Assembly (NCBI GenBank): GCA_050013875.1
Contig: JBEKEK010000003.1
Coordinates: forward strand, 1 to 64,000
Origin: Trebonia sp050013875
GTDB taxonomy: Bacteria; Actinomycetota; Actinomycetes; Streptosporangiales; Streptosporangiaceae
Direction of reading: 5' to 3'
Length of the DNA stretch: 64,000 nt
How positions within the stretch are numbered: the stretch's first letter is position 1; the number at the start of each line of letters is the position of its first letter. This document shows, one piece after another, positions 16,842 through 26,562 of this stretch. The notes under the pieces are model-generated. The model was given only the letters and a program-made list of their open reading frames with translations, had not been told where the DNA came from and made no database searches. The translations under genes were made by a program, and so were the position numbers.

Positions 16842-17522
16842 TTAAGGGCGCGAACCGGCGGCCGGCTCGGCGATGGAGGCCAGCACACGGTCGACGAGGC
16901 CGTCGGTGAAGGCGGCGTCGACCGGCAGCCCCGTCAGCAGCACCCGGTGGTAGACCGGGCCGTAGACCATGTCGATGGCGAGGTCGATGTCGGTGTCGGC
17001 GCGGAGCTCGCCCCGGGCGACGCCGCGCTCGAGGATTGTCTTGTCGAGCGCGCGCCGCTCGTCAAGGAACCGCTGCCGGAACACCGCGGCCATGGCCTCG
17101 TCGTGCTGGGCCTGGCCGATCAGCGCGAGCATCACCTTCCCGGCGGCCGCGCTGGTGAGGAACCTCGCCACCTGTCGCAGGTGCTTGCGCAGGTCGCCAG
17201 CCGTGGTGCCGGTGTCGGGGAGCTGCAGGGCACCCTCGGCGTCCTGCAGGAACGTGTCCATCAGCACATCGAACTTCGACGGCCACCAGCGGTAGATCGT
17301 CTGCTTGGCCACCCCCGCCCTGGCGGCGATGCCCTCGATCGTCACCGCGGCGTACCCGCGCTCCACCAGCAGGTCGTCGGCGGCGTGCAGCACCGCGATC
17401 CGAGCCCGGTCGCTGCGCCGCTCCGGTGCCCGTCCCTTGGCCGTGCGCCCCGCGGCGCCCTCGGCCGGGGGCCCGTTGGCCGCCCGGCCGCCGGCACCCC
17501 CGGCAGATGGCGTGGTCGTCAC
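16842..17522 (-). CDS. TetR/AcrR-family regulator
   Basis: A 226-residue TetR protein. The N-terminal HTH is AVTIEGIAARAGVAKQTIYRWWPSK (about residues 60-84) and an all-helical ligand domain follows. Residues 1-35 are a Gly/Ala/Pro-rich, probably disordered leader. The TetR operator occurs before this gene and before the methyltransferase gene, which gives autoregulation and control of the methyltransferase. The mannosidase gene diverges from here, so it may share the control region. Confidence 0.9.
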   Translation of the reverse strand: MTTTPSAGGAGGRAANGPPAEGAAGRTAKGRAPERRSDRARIAVLHAADDLLVERGYAAVTIEGIAARAGVAKQTIYRWWPSKFDVLMDTFLQDAEGALQLPDTGTTAGDLRKHLRQVARFLTSAAAGKVMLALIGQAQHDEAMAAVFRQRFLDERRALDKTILERGVARGELRADTDIDLAIDMVYGPVYHRVLLTGLPVDAAFTDGLVDRVLASIAEPAAGSRP

Positions 17523-17542
17523 GTCCGCATCCTACCCGCCCG

Positions 17543-17560
17543 AGACGCACCGTTGCGGCT
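17543..17560. promoter_or_regulatory. TetR operator copy 2 (tetR-mannosidase intergenic)
   Basis: AGACGCACCGTTGCGGCT differs at one base from the perfect palindrome at 16677-16694. It lies 20 bp upstream of the TetR start and 107 bp upstream of the mannosidase start. Confidence 0.78.
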
Positions 17561-17666
17561 AGGGCCGATCTCCCACTCCCGCCCCCACCTCCCCCGCGAG
17601 CCAAACGGCGCGCCCCTATCGACCGAGGCCGCGCGGCGTGCGGCGGCGTCATGGGACTATGGGAGC

Positions 17667-20600
17667 ATGCGGATCACTGGGGTCGAATCGACGGATTTGT
17701 TCACCGGAAGCGCGGCCCGGCCACTGCAGGTTCTGCGGGTCGGGGTTGAGGCGACCGAGGCGGGGGAGGCCGACGCCGCGGTCTCCGTCCGAGTTGTTGG
17801 CGGGTCGGCTGAAACCACGGGCCCGTTCGGGATGACCCTGGGCGCGCCGGGGGAAGCCCGCACCGGCGAGGTGAGCGTCGCCGTGACCGGGGCGGCCGGG
17901 GTTTCGCTGCCGGTGACGGTGATCTGCGAGACGGGCGGGGCGCGAGTCACCGCGGACGCGACCATCACCGCGGCCGAGCCGGGGTGGACGATGTGGATGG
18001 TGTCGCACTTCCACTACGACCCGGTCTGGTGGAACACCCAGGGGCAGTTCACCGAGGCGCGGCTGGTGCTGCCGGACGAGGACGGCAATCTGCCCGACGT
18101 GCGGACCGCGTTCGAGCTGGTGCGGCTGCACCTGGAGAAGGCCAGGCGGGACGCCGACTACAAGTTCGTGCTGGCGGAGCTCGATTACCTCAAGCCGCAC
18201 TTCGACGCGTTCCCCCAGGACCGGGCGTATCTGCGGTCGCTGCTGGCCGACGGGCGGGTCGAGCTGGTCGGCGGCACCTACAACGAGCCGAACACCAACC
18301 TGACCGGCGCGGAGACGACGATCAGGAACGCCGTCTACGGGATGGGGTTCCAGCGCGGGGTGCTCGGCGCGGAGGTCGGGTCCGCGTGGATGCTCGATGC
18401 GTTCGGCTTCGACCCAGGGTTCCCCGGGCTGATGGCCGGGGCCGGGCTGACCTCATCGTCGTGGGCGCGCGGCCCGTTCCACCAGTGGGGGCCGGAAGAG
18501 AACACGCGGATGCAGTTCCCGGCCGAGTTCGAGTGGCTCTCCCCCGACGGTTCCGGGCTGCTGACCGCGTACATGGCCAACCACTACGGCGCCGGGTGGA
18601 CGCTGCACACCGCGAGCGACCTGGACGGGGCCCTGGACGCGGCCTACTCGCAGTTCAAGTCCCTCGCCGCGGTGGCCGCCACCCCGAACGTGATGCTGCC
18701 GGTCGGGTCGGACCACGTAATCCCGGCGCGGTGGGTGACCGACGTCGCGCGGGAGTGGGCGGCGCGGTACGTGTGGCCCCGGTTCGTGCCCGCGGTGCCG
18801 CGTGAATTCTTCTCCGCGGTGCGCGCGGCGGCCGAGTCCGCGCCCGCCAAGTACTGGATCATGCCGCAGACCAGGGACATGAACCCGCTGTACACCGGCA
18901 AGGACGTTTCCTACGCCGACACCAAACTCGCGCACAGGGCCGGGGAGACCGCGCTGCTCGAGGGCGAGCGGCTCGCCACGCTGGCGTGGCTTGGCGGCGC
19001 GCCTTACCCGGCGGAGTCACTCGACAAGGCCTGGCGGCAGCTCGCTTACGGCGCGCACCACGACGCGATCACCGGCACCGAATCCGACCAGGTTTACCTG
19101 GACCTGCTGGCCGGGTGGCGGGAGGCCTGGCAGCGCGGCGACACGGCCCGGCGGGACGCGATCGCGTTCCTGACCGGCTCGGGGTCGGCGACGGGGCTCG
19201 CGGTGACGGTGGCCAACGGGCTGGCGCGGACGCGGGACGGGATGGCGACGGTCACCGTCCGGCTCGACTCGCCGGGCAGCGTGTGGCTCACGGTCCTCGA
19301 CCCGGTCTCGGCCGTTCCGCTGCCCGCGCTGGCCGAGGGCACGCAGTGGCACGAGGACGGATCGCTGGCCGAGGTGACGCTGACGTTCCGCGCGACGGAG
19401 GTGCCCGCGCTCGGGTTCAAGCGCTACCCGCTCCGCACGGTGCCGATGCCTGACGACAGCGGCGCCCCGGCCGACAGCGCTGGCGCGGACGCGGCAGACA
19501 CGAGCGAGGCGGGCGCGAGCGGAGCAGATGCGGGGACGGCGGACGCCGGTGCCCGCGTCTGCGATTGGTTCGACGTTGACGGGCTCTCAATCTCCAACGA
19601 CGCCTTCCGGGTGACCGCTGACCCGGCCCGCGGTGGCACGGTCACCATCCGCGACAACCGGGTCGGGCCGGCCGGCCAGGAGGTGCTCAGCGAGCAGGGC
19701 AACGACCTGGTGCTGCAGGAGGAGTACGAGCAGCACCCCCGCTGGGGCGAAGGTCCGTGGCATCTGTCACCGAAGGGGCCCGGTGTCGGCTCGGTGACCG
19801 TCGCCGCCACCGTGCGGGCGCAGCGCTGCCCGGTTGGCTCGCGGCTGGTGGCGGCGTACTCGCTCGGGGACCTCGCGGTGACGGCCGAGACGATCTTGTG
19901 GGACGGCGCAGAACGGGTGGAGTTCCGCACCCACGTGTCCGGGTCGATCGGCCGGGACCGCCTGCTCCGGGTCCGGTTCCCGGCCGAGGTGCACGGCGGG
20001 CTGCCGGTCTACCAGACGGCGACGGCGGTCGTCGGCCGGCCGTTCGGGGTGCCGGAGGCCGACGTGGCGGAGCACTGGTGGACGCTGGACAACCCGGCGC
20101 ACCACTGGTTCGGGATCGGCTCGGTCGCCCAGATCGCGCTGACCGCCCCCAACGGCGCCACCTCGGCCGCGGCCACGCAGGCGATCGGGGTGGCCGAGGT
20201 CGTCACCCCCAATAACCTGCCGGCCGGCCAGCGGGGCCTGGTTAAGGATCTCGTCGTCGCCCTGGCCGGGGCCGGCGTCACGGCGACGACCTCGCGGGCC
20301 ACCGGCGCCCGCTACGGGTCGATCGATCTGGACTCCAACCTGCCGGACTTCCGCATCGCGCTCGGCGGCCCGGAAGGCAACGCGTTCACCGCCGAGGTGC
20401 TGGCCGCGGCCGACCCGGCCGTCGCCAAGCGTCTCGCCGCGCTGGCCGCTGACGGCGGCACGGCGCGGCTCTGGGTTCCCGCCGTGCGGGCGCGGGCGGA
20501 GGCGTTCGGTCCCGACGCGGACCTGCGCGGTCCCCGCGACCTGCCGGTGCTGATCGTCGCGCCGTCCGACGAGGCCGGGCTGGCGCAGGCGATCAGCCAG

Positions 20601-22178
20601 CTATGCGCGGACCTGCGGGCCGGTGCCGCGATCGCGCTGGTCGAGCTGGCCCCGGAGGCGGCCTCCGGCGAAACCGAGGCGGGCCAGTTCAAGTGGCCGC
20701 ACGACCTGCTCGGGCAGGGAGCGGTGGCGCTGTTCAACCGCGGCACCCTCGGCTGTGCGGTCACCCCGGACGGGACGCTGTGGATGTCGCTCCTGCGCGC
20801 CTGCGGCGGCTGGCCGAGCGGGGTGTGGATCGACGGCGACCGGCAGACCGCACCGGACGGGTCATCGTTCGCCTGGCAGCACTGGTCGCACACCTTCCGC
20901 TATGCGCTCGCGTCGACCAGGGCGGCGGGCGGCTGGCGCGAGGCGGGGTTCAGCGCGGCGGCCGAGGAGTTCAACCACGAGCTCGTGGCGGTGACAGCGG
21001 ACGGCCTGTCAGAAATGCCGGGCGGCGGGTTCTGGATCACCGGCGCGCCCAACGTCACGCTGTCGGCGCTCAAGCCGGTCGGCAACCCGCTCGCCGCCGG
21101 GCAACCGGGCACTCCGCCCGCCGGGCGGCGGCGGCTGACCGTCCGGTTGCGGGAGACCGACGGGCGGACGGCGACCGCCCAGCTGGGGATGACCGGCGGG
21201 ATCGAGGCCGCCTGGCGCACCGACCTCCTTGAACAGACCGAAGGCGCGGCGCTGGCCGTGGCGGACGGCGCCGCGAGCGTCGCCCTGGCCCCGTTCGAGA
21301 CGGTCACCGTGGTCATCAGGCCCGGCGCCAGCGCGGCAACCGAGGGCCCGGCAGCCGCGGCGGCGCCGCCCGAGCCGGTGCAGCCGCTGTACGCACGGTA
21401 CTGGCTGCATGGCAAGGGGCCGGCGCCCGCTGGCAACGTTCCGGTGGCGGTGCACTTCACGCCGACCCGGATCACGCTCAACGGCGATTCGCCGGACGGG
21501 CGGACGACCCTGACCGTGGCCTGCGGTCCCGAGCCCGCCAGCGGGACGCTCGACCTCGACGTGGTGGGCGAACTGGTCACGGAGATCGACGGCGCCCCGG
21601 CCGACGGCTCACCCGATGGCAGCTCGCTCCGCTATGACCTGCCGGCCAACGGGTTCGCCAGCTGGGACATCGCGATCAGGGCGGCGGACCAGGCGACGGA
21701 CGGACGGTACTTTGCCGCCGCGCGGATCAGCGACGCACTCGGGCAGGTGCTTGAGGACACCCTGCTCGTCACGGTCGGCGAGGCGGGTCCACCCGACGCC
21801 AGCCTCGAGCCCGAGGAGCTGTTCTTCCGCATGCAGTCTGACGTGCAGGCGCTCGCGGGCGAGGCGGCCATCGAGGTGCTGACACCGAAACTGCGGCTGG
21901 CGCCGGGCGAGAGCGGTGAGCTCACCGTTAAGGTCGCCAGCCGCCTCGGCTCGCAGCTGCGCGGTGAGCTCCAGCTCATCTCCCCCATCGGCACCTGGCA
22001 GACCACCGGTCCTTGGACGCAGGCGGTCGAGGTCGGTCCGGGCGGCGAGGCCACGGTCAGTTTCCGCGTCACGGTCCCGGCGACGGCCGAGCCCGGCTGG
22101 GAATCCTGGCTGCTGGTGAAGCTGATGTACTTCGGCCGCGTCCGCTACTCCCCCGCGATCAGCCTCACCGTCGGCTAA
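17667..22178 (+). CDS. Glycoside hydrolase family 38 alpha-mannosidase
   Basis: A 1503-residue alpha-mannosidase. The GH38 zinc-site motif HFHYDPVWW is near residues 113-121, and the nucleophile region AWMLDAFGFDP is near 240, both in the usual order. The middle domain and beta-sandwich (VTVANGL, then the large C-terminal sheets) follow, with an extra Ala/Asp-rich linker near 595-625. There is no signal peptide, so it should act in the cytoplasm, probably on mannosides from glycans. The length exceeds the common 1000-1100 residues because of added C-terminal beta domains with NPCBM/NEW2-like sequence. ATG 17667 is chosen (GGGAG upstream); the frame is open back to 16707, but there it runs antisense to the TetR gene. 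Confidence 0.9.
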   Translation: MRITGVESTDLFTGSAARPLQVLRVGVEATEAGEADAAVSVRVVGGSAETTGPFGMTLGAPGEARTGEVSVAVTGAAGVSLPVTVICETGGARVTADATITAAEPGWTMWMVSHFHYDPVWWNTQGQFTEARLVLPDEDGNLPDVRTAFELVRLHLEKARRDADYKFVLAELDYLKPHFDAFPQDRAYLRSLLADGRVELVGGTYNEPNTNLTGAETTIRNAVYGMGFQRGVLGAEVGSAWMLDAFGFDPGFPGLMAGAGLTSSSWARGPFHQWGPEENTRMQFPAEFEWLSPDGSGLLTAYMANHYGAGWTLHTASDLDGALDAAYSQFKSLAAVAATPNVMLPVGSDHVIPARWVTDVAREWAARYVWPRFVPAVPREFFSAVRAAAESAPAKYWIMPQTRDMNPLYTGKDVSYADTKLAHRAGETALLEGERLATLAWLGGAPYPAESLDKAWRQLAYGAHHDAITGTESDQVYLDLLAGWREAWQRGDTARRDAIAFLTGSGSATGLAVTVANGLARTRDGMATVTVRLDSPGSVWLTVLDPVSAVPLPALAEGTQWHEDGSLAEVTLTFRATEVPALGFKRYPLRTVPMPDDSGAPADSAGADAADTSEAGASGADAGTADAGARVCDWFDVDGLSISNDAFRVTADPARGGTVTIRDNRVGPAGQEVLSEQGNDLVLQEEYEQHPRWGEGPWHLSPKGPGVGSVTVAATVRAQRCPVGSRLVAAYSLGDLAVTAETILWDGAERVEFRTHVSGSIGRDRLLRVRFPAEVHGGLPVYQTATAVVGRPFGVPEADVAEHWWTLDNPAHHWFGIGSVAQIALTAPNGATSAAATQAIGVAEVVTPNNLPAGQRGLVKDLVVALAGAGVTATTSRATGARYGSIDLDSNLPDFRIALGGPEGNAFTAEVLAAADPAVAKRLAALAADGGTARLWVPAVRARAEAFGPDADLRGPRDLPVLIVAPSDEAGLAQAISQLCADLRAGAAIALVELAPEAASGETEAGQFKWPHDLLGQGAVALFNRGTLGCAVTPDGTLWMSLLRACGGWPSGVWIDGDRQTAPDGSSFAWQHWSHTFRYALASTRAAGGWREAGFSAAAEEFNHELVAVTADGLSEMPGGGFWITGAPNVTLSALKPVGNPLAAGQPGTPPAGRRRLTVRLRETDGRTATAQLGMTGGIEAAWRTDLLEQTEGAALAVADGAASVALAPFETVTVVIRPGASAATEGPAAAAAPPEPVQPLYARYWLHGKGPAPAGNVPVAVHFTPTRITLNGDSPDGRTTLTVACGPEPASGTLDLDVVGELVTEIDGAPADGSPDGSSLRYDLPANGFASWDIAIRAADQATDGRYFAAARISDALGQVLEDTLLVTVGEAGPPDASLEPEELFFRMQSDVQALAGEAAIEVLTPKLRLAPGESGELTVKVASRLGSQLRGELQLISPIGTWQTTGPWTQAVEVGPGGEATVSFRVTVPATAEPGWESWLLVKLMYFGRVRYSPAISLTVG

Positions 22179-22292
22179 GCACCTGGCCGGAGCGGCCACT
22201 TTAAACGCACACCGCCCAGTCGCCGCTTTAATCATCGCATGTGACGCTCACTCGAAAAAGATCTTGGAGTGTTAGTTTTTCGCGGAAGTTTT

Positions 22293-22316
22293 GCACGTTT
22301 ATAGCGTGCTTTCTTT
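22293..22316 (+). terminator. Weak hairpin with T-rich tail after the mannosidase gene
   Basis: GCACG (22293-22297) and CGTGC (22305-22309) are followed by TTTCTTTCC. The whole 22179-22338 gap is AT-rich relative to its neighbours and contains no gene. The stem is short, so this is tentative. Confidence 0.35.
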
Positions 22317-22338
22317 CCTAGATCTTTTATGGCGCGTG

Positions 22339-23943
22339 CTACTTAGGGGTATTTGTCTTTTGGGGGCGCGGGAATACTTCCATGAGCACCGAATCACCCC
22401 TGAAAAGAGGCGTCTCGCGTACCTGGCTCTCGATCGACGTCGCCGAAATGGTGTAGCCAAGGAACAGCAGCAGCGAAACGGCCTGGATGATGATCGACGG
22501 CCAGAGCGAGTCGAAGGCGCCCTGGCTCCAGTCGTTCAGGGCGTGCAGGACGGCCGGCACCGACACTCCGACCAGCACGAGCAGGACGCGCCGCCGTTTG
22601 TAGTTCACCGCCATGCCGATGAAGAAAGCCGAGATCCCGGCCCAGACGGCATGCTGGAAGCCGTCCACGAAGACGCGTTCGGCGAAGGCAAGCACCGCCT
22701 CGACCGCCTGGCTGGAGACCCGTGCCTGGTTAATGAGCAAGATGTCCTGAGACGTGTAGAAGGCCTGCTCGAAAACGCCGAAGGTGAGACCGGCGATGGT
22801 ACCCAGAAACATCCACATACGGACGTCGAGCTTTGTTGACTTCCATTTCCTGAGGACAAGGCCGGCGACCAGGATCGGCAGCGCCTTCGTGATCTCTTCG
22901 TTGAAGCCAATGCCGAGGGCGGCGAGGAAGGAGAACGACGACTGGCCGCTGTGATGCAAAGTGCCGTTGATATTGACCGTCACGAGGTTCATCCACACCA
23001 GGACCCAGATGATGATCCCGACGCCGGCCTGAATCTGCAGCGCCTTGATGTGCCCGGGGCGGATCAGCAGCCAGAAACCGATCGCCCACAGCGGCGCGAT
23101 GTAGAGACTGTAGGCCCAGCCCGGCGTGGTCAGGCTCTGCGAGTTAGCGAACAGCGCGAGAAACACCAACGGGAGCAGCGCGTACACGATGACCAGCAGC
23201 CGCAGGCCCTGCCGCCATGGTGACAGGTGCAGCCAGCTTCTGACCGGGAAGAGAATGTGGATCGCCTCGGCCACCTCGCCCTCCACCGTCAGGGCAGCGT
23301 GGGCGTGCGGGTAGCCGTGGCCGTGATCCTCGGCGTGGGACGGCCCCGCGGGCGCGGCGGCCGCCCACGAGCCGGGCGCCGACCGTACCTCGACGCGCAG
23401 GACCGGTCCCTGCGCCGACCCGAGGGCCAGGTCGACGGGCTGGGTGACGGCCACTCGGGTGACCGGCTGACCGTGCAGCCAGGTGGCCGCCTGGCCGAGG
23501 TTCTCGTAGATCCAGCCGCCGTCAGCCCAGACCATCCGCGCATGCTGACGGGAGACGGTCGGTTCGCCCACTAGGACATCGTTGTCGGGCGCGCGGCCGA
23601 TCCTGACCAGGTCACCGGGCTGGAAAACATAGGACTGGCCGTCGACCCGCAGGTGAAGTTGGCCGACTGGACCCGCCGGGCTGCCGCCCGCGGGCTGCTC
23701 ATCGACCTGCTGTGGTGCGGGCTGCTCGGCCTGCTGTCCGACGGGCTGCCCGCCGTGTCCGGCTTGGGGCGCGGGCAGCCAGAACTCCCAGCCGGGCGGC
23801 GCGGGCGGCCAGGACGGGTCAGGCTGCCAGCCAGGCGGCGGCTGCCAGCCGGGCGGTGCCGGAGGCCACCCCGGCGGGGCGTTGAAGAGCCACGCCGCGT
23901 CCTCGGGACTCGCCGCCTGCGGAGATGTATTTGGAGATGTCAT
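22339..23943 (-). CDS. FHA-domain PrsW-family intramembrane metalloprotease
   Basis: A 534-residue membrane protein. A Pro/Trp-rich disordered N-terminus (repeats like APPGWQ, residues about 20-70) is followed by an FHA domain (about 100-185) with the phosphothreonine-binding pattern RIGRAPDNDV ... SRQHARM. About eight membrane helices follow. PrsW protease motifs are visible: FNEEITKALP (EExxK), HAVWAG and HALND. PrsW proteins cleave anti-sigma factors within the membrane, and FHA domains read Ser/Thr kinase signals, so this fusion may link kinase signalling to regulated proteolysis (inference). ATG 23943 (MTSPNTS) is preferred over the upstream frame extension, which is Arg/Gly-rich. Confidence 0.87.
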   Translation of the reverse strand: MTSPNTSPQAASPEDAAWLFNAPPGWPPAPPGWQPPPGWQPDPSWPPAPPGWEFWLPAPQAGHGGQPVGQQAEQPAPQQVDEQPAGGSPAGPVGQLHLRVDGQSYVFQPGDLVRIGRAPDNDVLVGEPTVSRQHARMVWADGGWIYENLGQAATWLHGQPVTRVAVTQPVDLALGSAQGPVLRVEVRSAPGSWAAAAPAGPSHAEDHGHGYPHAHAALTVEGEVAEAIHILFPVRSWLHLSPWRQGLRLLVIVYALLPLVFLALFANSQSLTTPGWAYSLYIAPLWAIGFWLLIRPGHIKALQIQAGVGIIIWVLVWMNLVTVNINGTLHHSGQSSFSFLAALGIGFNEEITKALPILVAGLVLRKWKSTKLDVRMWMFLGTIAGLTFGVFEQAFYTSQDILLINQARVSSQAVEAVLAFAERVFVDGFQHAVWAGISAFFIGMAVNYKRRRVLLVLVGVSVPAVLHALNDWSQGAFDSLWPSIIIQAVSLLLFLGYTISATSIESQVRETPLFRGDSVLMEVFPRPQKTNTPK

Positions 23944-24134
23944 CGCACGCCCCGCACGCCCCGCTCGCCCCCCAGACCAAAGACATTTCCGGAATCGCCG
24001 GCAAGCCCGACCGTAGCCGCCGCCGGGGGCATGACGCAAGTTCGACCAGCGAGGATCGCTCGCGCCAGCGGCCCAGATGGCCTGGAGAACGATAATCTGT
24101 GCGCAGCAGAACGCCGCTTCTTGGAGGATTCGCT

Positions 24135-26453
24135 GTGGCTATGGTGCTTGCGGATCCGCTCGATCCATCCGCGTATCAGGGCCGGTCCGAGCCCGGGCAG
24201 CCGAGGCCCCGCTGGCAGCTGTGGCGTTCCCCCGACGACCAGCCGCCCTGGGCCCGCCCGGCGCTGCTTGTCATCGCGGCGGTGGGGGCGTTCCTCTTCG
24301 CCTGGAACATCACCGAGGCCGGCCTCGCTCCCTTTTACTCTGTCGCGGTCAAGAGCATGGCGGTGAGCTGGAAGGCGTTCATCTTCGGTGCCTTCGACCC
24401 CAAGGCGACGATCACCATCGACAAGCTGGCCGGCTCGTTCCTGCCGCAGGCGCTGTCCGCCCGGATCTTCGGCTACTCCGCCTGGTCGCTGGCGCTGCCG
24501 CAGGTCATCGAGGGCACCATCGCCGTCCTGGTGATGTACCGGGTGGTCCGGCGGTGGGCCGGCGTGGTGCCGGGGCTGCTCGCGGCCGTGATCTTCACGC
24601 TGACGCCGATCGCGGCGTCGATGTTCGGCCACAGCATGGAGGACGGCGCGCTCACCCTGTGCCTGGTGCTCGCGGCCGACTCCTACCAGCGGGCGGTCAT
24701 GGAGGCGCGGCTGCGCTCGCTCATCTGGGCTGGCGCCTGGGTGGGCCTGGGTTTCCAGGCCAAGATGCTCGAGGCCTGGATGGTGCTGCCCGCCTTCGCC
24801 ATCGGCTACCTGGTGGCGACGCCGGCCGGGCTAGGGCGCCGGCTCTGGCAGCTGGGCGTGGCGGGCGTCGTCATGCTCACGGTTTCCCTGTCATGGATCG
24901 CCCTCTACACGTTCACCCCGGCGGGCGACCGTCCTTACGTGGACGGTTCGACCGACAACAGCGCTTTCACCATGGTGTTCGGCTACAACGGGCTGGAACG
25001 GTTCGGCATCAGCGTGCCCGGCGCGGTCACCTCCGGGCCGGGCGTCACCAGCGGCGGCATCGGGGTTATCAGGCTCGCCAACGGCGCGGTGGCCGGGCAG
25101 GTCACTGTCGCCTCGTCCGGCGGCGGCGGCTTCGGCACGGGCTGGACCAAGCTGCTCGGCAGCGGCTACGGTCCGGAGATCGGCTGGCTCTACCCGCTCG
25201 CGCTGCTGGCGCTGGTCTGCGGCCTGTGCTGGACGCGCCGGGCCACGCGCAGCGACCAGGTGCGCGGCGGCTTCGTCATGTGGGGAGCCTGGCTGCTCAC
25301 CGTGGGGCTGGTGTTCAGCGAGATGAGCGTGATCCCGCACACGGCCTACCTGGCAGCCCTGGCAGCGCCGCTGGCGGCACTGTCCGCGGCCGGCATCGTG
25401 ATGTTCTGGCGGGCGTACCGGGCGGACGGCTCGCGCGGCTGGATGCTGCCGGTCGCGGTCGCGGCCGAGCTGGCCTGGGCGCTGTTCCTATGGCGGGACT
25501 ACGATGGCTTCCTGCCGTGGGCGCGGGACGCCATCGTGGTCGCCGGGGTCGTCGCGATCGTGGTGCTGGTGGCCGCCTGGCTGACCATGCGTTCCCTGGC
25601 CCGGCTGTCGACGGCCGGGCTGGCGGTCGGCGTCGCGGCGATGCTGGCGGCACCCGGCGTCTGGGCGGCCTCCGTCCTCGACACGAAGTACGGCGGCACC
25701 TCATTGAACGCGAGCGCCGGCCCGGCCGGGGCGATGGGCGGCGGGACGTTCGCCAGCGCCCCCCGGGGCTTCACCGGGCCTGTCACCAGCCCCGCTCAGC
25801 GCGTCGAGGCCGGTCTGGGCGACGCGGGCTTCGGCGGCCGCCGGGGCGGCGGGGAATTCGCCGGGGTCAGGGGCGGCGGGATAGCGCTCACTGCCACCGC
25901 TACCCTCAGCCCCGCCGAGCAGCGGATCTACGCCTACGTGAGCGCACACCGCGACGGTGCCGGGTACCTGATGGCGGTCGGGTCCTGGGATACGGCCGCA
26001 CCGTACATCGTGGCGACCGGGCAAGAGGTCATGCCGATGGGCGGGTTCAGCGGCACGGTCCCCGAGCCCACCCTGAGCCATGTCCGGGACCTGGTGCGCA
26101 CCGGCCAGCTCCGGTTCTTCCTTATTGACGGCGCCGGCGTCGGGCCGGTGGCCGGGGCCGGGCCGGTGGCCGGGGCCGGGCCGGTGGCCGGGGCCGGGCC
26201 GGTGGCCGGGGCCGGGCCGGTGGCGGGGGCTGCGGCCGTGAGCGGGGCCGGGGCTACTGCTGGGCCGCCGGCGGCCTTCGGGCTGGGCGGCCGGGGGGAC
26301 GTCGCCGCGACGATCGACTCCTGGGTGGAGAGCGCGTGCACGACGGTTCCCGTTACTGACTACCAGGCCACCGCCGGCACCGGCACCGGCGGCGGTGCCG
26401 GTGGCCTCGGCGGCACGGCCGGCACGCTATACGTGTGCCAGCGGACTGCCTGA
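24135..26453 (+). CDS. GT39-like membrane glycosyltransferase
   Basis: A 772-residue multi-spanning protein of the ArnT/PMT superfamily (GT-C fold). The first membrane helix carries the GT-C acidic region near WNITEAGLAPFYSVAVK, and FDPKATITIDKLAG follows, typical of actinobacterial glycosyltransferase 39 proteins. About ten more helices follow, then a soluble C-terminal domain (from about 545) with a (GPVAGA)n repeat encoded by an 18-bp tandem array. It presumably transfers a sugar from a polyprenyl phosphate on the outer face. GTG 24135 is selected because GGAGG lies 8 nt upstream. Confidence 0.82.
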   Translation: MAMVLADPLDPSAYQGRSEPGQPRPRWQLWRSPDDQPPWARPALLVIAAVGAFLFAWNITEAGLAPFYSVAVKSMAVSWKAFIFGAFDPKATITIDKLAGSFLPQALSARIFGYSAWSLALPQVIEGTIAVLVMYRVVRRWAGVVPGLLAAVIFTLTPIAASMFGHSMEDGALTLCLVLAADSYQRAVMEARLRSLIWAGAWVGLGFQAKMLEAWMVLPAFAIGYLVATPAGLGRRLWQLGVAGVVMLTVSLSWIALYTFTPAGDRPYVDGSTDNSAFTMVFGYNGLERFGISVPGAVTSGPGVTSGGIGVIRLANGAVAGQVTVASSGGGGFGTGWTKLLGSGYGPEIGWLYPLALLALVCGLCWTRRATRSDQVRGGFVMWGAWLLTVGLVFSEMSVIPHTAYLAALAAPLAALSAAGIVMFWRAYRADGSRGWMLPVAVAAELAWALFLWRDYDGFLPWARDAIVVAGVVAIVVLVAAWLTMRSLARLSTAGLAVGVAAMLAAPGVWAASVLDTKYGGTSLNASAGPAGAMGGGTFASAPRGFTGPVTSPAQRVEAGLGDAGFGGRRGGGEFAGVRGGGIALTATATLSPAEQRIYAYVSAHRDGAGYLMAVGSWDTAAPYIVATGQEVMPMGGFSGTVPEPTLSHVRDLVRTGQLRFFLIDGAGVGPVAGAGPVAGAGPVAGAGPVAGAGPVAGAAAVSGAGATAGPPAAFGLGGRGDVAATIDSWVESACTTVPVTDYQATAGTGTGGGAGGLGGTAGTLYVCQRTA
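26142..26231 (+). repeat. 18-bp tandem array encoding GPVAGA repeats
   Basis: Five consecutive copies of an 18-bp unit (GGGCCGGTGGCCGGGGCC), the last degenerate. It keeps frame, so copy-number changes would vary only the length of a disordered loop in the GT39-like protein. Confidence 0.9.
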
Positions 26454-26493
26454 TTCCGCGTGCTCCGGCTAACGCCGCCCCCGGGAAAGCAGA

Positions 26494-26525
26494 GGCCCCC
26501 GGCGCCTCATCGAGCGCCGGGGGCC
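26494..26525. terminator. Strong bidirectional terminator hairpin
   Basis: A perfect 12-bp stem (GGCCCCCGGCGC with GCGCCGGGGGCC) and an 8-nt loop lie between the stops of two convergent genes. Confidence 0.85.
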
Positions 26526-26562
26526 GGTTGCCTCCGCTGGCTAGCCGAGCGGTCTCGGCCGG

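Noticed and set aside
16707..17666. Long N-terminal extension of the mannosidase (1823-residue frame)
   Set aside because: It runs antisense through the whole TetR gene and its promoter; the mannosidase homology begins at ATG 17667.
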